Origin: a virus | DNA length: 22,629 bases | Direction: 5' to 3' (one strand) | Virus record (IMG/VR): IMGVR_UViG_3300048508_000227 | Location: 1-22,629 of that record | Program-made: the position numbers and the translations under genes | Notes under the pieces: generated by a model | Told to the model about the DNA's origin: nothing | Seen by the model: only the letters and a program-made list of their open reading frames with translations | Database searches by the model: none | In this document: positions 21,701 to 22,629 of the stretch, piece by piece | Layout: each line of letters opens with the position of its first letter | Position numbering within the stretch: position 1 is the first letter of the stretch

Positions 21701-22629
21701 CTAGTGTAACAAGATATTTTGATGATACAGTAATCACATCTACATCACTCTTAAACGCTGACGGAACAGCAAACAATACTGGATTTGCTTGTAATGATGT
21801 AAGAGCTGCAATTGATACCCTTTCATTCCTCTGGGTTGATGTTATTTCCAAGAATCAATCTGGAACATACTTAGATGCTGCATATTTAATAGCTAGAAAC
21901 AAAGATCTTATTGCAGATCAAGCACTTGCAGATACAGAAACACAATATCCTTCCTTAGGTCTTTCTGATATTAACCAAAGAAAGTGCCGTAGAGATGTCA
22001 GACTTGTTCTTGATGGACTTATTAAGGATTTGGTATTTGGTGGAAACAAAGGAATTGTAGAAGTTGCCGAACTATATTTCACAGGAACTCAATTAACTGG
22101 TATCCCAGAAGCACAACGTGCCGAAACAGTTTATGCTTTCCAAAGAGTTAAGCAATATGCACAAGACGCTGTACGTAACTGGACTGGTGGTGATGTAATT
22201 AGCACAACACCAACTGGAGCAACCTATGATGCAAGTGTTGGTACTGTAACTGTAACGTTCCCAGACCCATCTACAATACCAACTACTAGCGATAGAATTG
22301 CTTTTGCAGAAGAAGCACTTACGTTTAGTTGTACTTTTAATGGAGTACCTGACGATCATGCAAGTCCTCTTAGGTTTGATTCCAACTACGGTCAAAGTTA
22401 TGCTATCAGCAATGTATCTTCTAGTGGTGGTGCTACAACCGTAACATGTCTTGTACCAAATGCTGGTGCTGCATCTGGATCCACACATGCTTTCTCAAGT
22501 GCGAAATCTGATGCTACCATTCTCATCTACGATCCTGTAACACTTACATCGCCAATTCCTAAATTTGAAGATTGGAATATTCTTCTTTATGGATCACAAC
22601 CTCTTTGTACTAATGTTACATCTTCAATC
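18727..22629 (+). CDS. Long tail-fibre-like protein with beta-helix segment, 5' part
   Basis: The frame is open from ATG 18727 to the window edge (1301 residues), so the 3' end is missing. The N-terminus, MSFHINSDKEKIRGVGPKF followed by TIRTGSG, looks like a family start. In order there are two GxGY modules (residues 59-135), an NTGTLWSSGVI..YRYFG..VYQAV..GQTGSDAPEH binding-type module (about 190-245), a TEYV...ATNDVGG linker, and a pectin-lyase-like start (IYVSQTIGSDLNDGRS, then P.RSIKKA, from residue 294) that suggests a right-handed beta-helix. Beta modules follow. From about residue 776 there are alternating helical repeats beginning with a conserved Cys (DACVFL, QCREDT, ACNDVR, KCRRDV), then a beta module with FSCTFNG and THAFSSA. 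No catalytic residues were identified. A fibre or baseplate-surface role is likely from context; the receptor or partner is unknown. Confidence 0.83.
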   Translation, partial: MSFHINSDKEKIRGVGPKFIGDNEVTIRTGSGSGEKEILRAQLDSQTALPRVGINRTGNRVNNIVIDTGGSGYTVNPTVTIAAPNEPGGVQALASAFIFNGKVVSIAVNEQGSGYTVAPALSITEGGGAGATATAVLDTVDFELDINGAIRTSTSIISDTARILNLDIDNFVTPNMAFRGPSLKTYVNNTGTLWSSGVILQKDSYRYFGANVYQAVNTGQTGSDAPEHQDGTELNGEVQLKHIGFRVVDQNAYKFGETGPSGEFPRSITPLLGDRSDKIATTEYVLNLATNDVGGRIYVSQTIGSDLNDGRSAVNPVRSIKKAAQLAWATPGVKETLIVSGGDYVEDNPISLPPDASVVGDNLRLVIIRPANAGKHIFKFGDKNYVTGVTYRDQIDSNGDSVETWDFAMVFDDKQRIIIDKEANGDFGTDFPIGHQIFGPQQFNVLFQNNTGLSTLQTGLTVKGINTGARAKIIGVNFNTTTGASAFVTGDINVQLIGGSFVEGERFEYITSAGAGSSLSLTVTQQQGDNKLRLTTDPTSVIPPGTFIQIVATPSSGAPFTGFYEVESIDSTLSANNIWDVTFFPILNAPTWSGDGVGGSYTINSATPVNESIDTTSIKSIRAEGEVVSVDEDYTTTLPIVRLDFSLQGDPSITTGGFQEEQFGSAEDIGGVVFYTNALVGRTNTHEFKEGQEILIEGLPTSSPDLSVLNGKQRIYKVLDDADGRARRFVIPKKMPGVTDANFDPGGFAVAKNSSKVVTLSLLNSPNTFPLATPVERRFQDACVFLRNNIDFIADEVVGIINSEFKTDHYSAYNISGNSFDIYLGQTTATHTYISGGTVTFGGTTYNISGFTYDNIVTGVATVTTSTSVAGLAEDSIVKLADILLECDTGQKIYPSYSSPDSTGNDGDEQCREDTRHFINALIRDLEFGSNHNIIEAAQKYVVNDEIAFIQDEIIQCVRAIEYARELAVYAMRNWRIGNGTVNDTIYVPRHSSVTRYFDDTVITSTSLLNADGTANNTGFACNDVRAAIDTLSFLWVDVISKNQSGTYLDAAYLIARNKDLIADQALADTETQYPSLGLSDINQRKCRRDVRLVLDGLIKDLVFGGNKGIVEVAELYFTGTQLTGIPEAQRAETVYAFQRVKQYAQDAVRNWTGGDVISTTPTGATYDASVGTVTVTFPDPSTIPTTSDRIAFAEEALTFSCTFNGVPDDHASPLRFDSNYGQSYAISNVSSSGGATTVTCLVPNAGAASGSTHAFSSAKSDATILIYDPVTLTSPIPKFEDWNILLYGSQPLCTNVTSSI
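19606..19910 (+). other. Pectin-lyase-like (right-handed beta-helix) segment
   Basis: Residues 294-395 carry IYVSQTIGSDLNDGRS, VNPVRSIKKAAQLA and ETLIVSGGDYVEDNPISLP, then SVVGDNL. This 'YVs..GsD.nDG....P..Ti..A' arrangement is typical of the first turns of pectin-lyase-fold proteins in phage tailspikes. No active-site residues can be assigned, so it is more likely structural. Confidence 0.6.
21052..22182 (+). repeat. Cys-initiated helical repeats in the last protein
   Basis: Four helical units are visible. They begin near 21067 (DACVFLRNNIDFIADEV), 21454 (QCREDTRHFINALIRDLEFG), 21787 (ACNDVRAAIDTLSFL) and 21979 (KCRRDVRLVLDGLIKDLVFG). The second and fourth continue into matching NH/NK-x-I-x-E-A/V-A segments and both end with an Arg-Asn-Trp (MRNW, VRNW). 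A beta segment with THTYISGGTVTFGG interrupts units one and two. Confidence 0.7.

Overview
The window is a block of late structural genes from a T4-like myovirus, most likely a marine cyanophage (Prochlorococcus or Synechococcus host). A related marine host such as Pelagibacter cannot be excluded. The evidence is an AT-rich, wall-to-wall coding layout on one strand, a convincing homologue of the T4 baseplate wedge protein gp8, a giant DUF4815-type virion protein, several long fibre-like proteins, and T4-type late promoter boxes (TATAAATA or CTAAATA) ahead of three genes. No tRNA, CRISPR array, insertion sequence, integrase or metabolic gene was seen. Every reverse-strand open frame looks like a shadow of these genes.

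Layout: (1) 1-2514, the 3' part of a large structural gene that sits where gene 7 lies in T4. (2) 2572-4380, gene 8, preceded by three iterated late boxes and followed by a strong intrinsic terminator at 4398-4427. (3) 4478-12574, a 2698-residue DUF4815-type protein with its own late box. (4) 12584-12790, a 68-residue coiled-coil protein. (5) 12777-18179, an 1800-residue modular fibre-like protein that overlaps the small gene by 14 bases. (6) 18182-18682, a 166-residue protein two bases further on. (7) 18727 to the window edge, at least 1301 residues of another fibre or tail protein with its own late box and a beta-helix-like segment. Genes 3 to 6 look like one transcription unit with translational coupling. 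Genes 2 and 7 each start a unit.

The notable theme is modularity. The same short beta-rich modules recur within and between genes: a GxGY module in all five large proteins, a 'GE..I.G.TS.A.G' module in gp8 and the DUF4815 protein, a roughly 65-residue 'VDSATQIT' module four times in the 1800-residue protein, and a binding-type 'NxYxV' module in two proteins. The 1800-residue protein carries two cupredoxin-like domains. One keeps a full set of candidate copper ligands (His, then C-x2-H-x2-M). The other has lost them and carries a copy of the 65-residue module inserted within it. I did not find a new enzymatic or defence system. The most unusual content is this shuffled virion-surface architecture and the possible copper-binding fold in a phage fibre.

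Gene identities rest on sequence recalled from memory for T4 gp8 and cyanophage families, without a database search.
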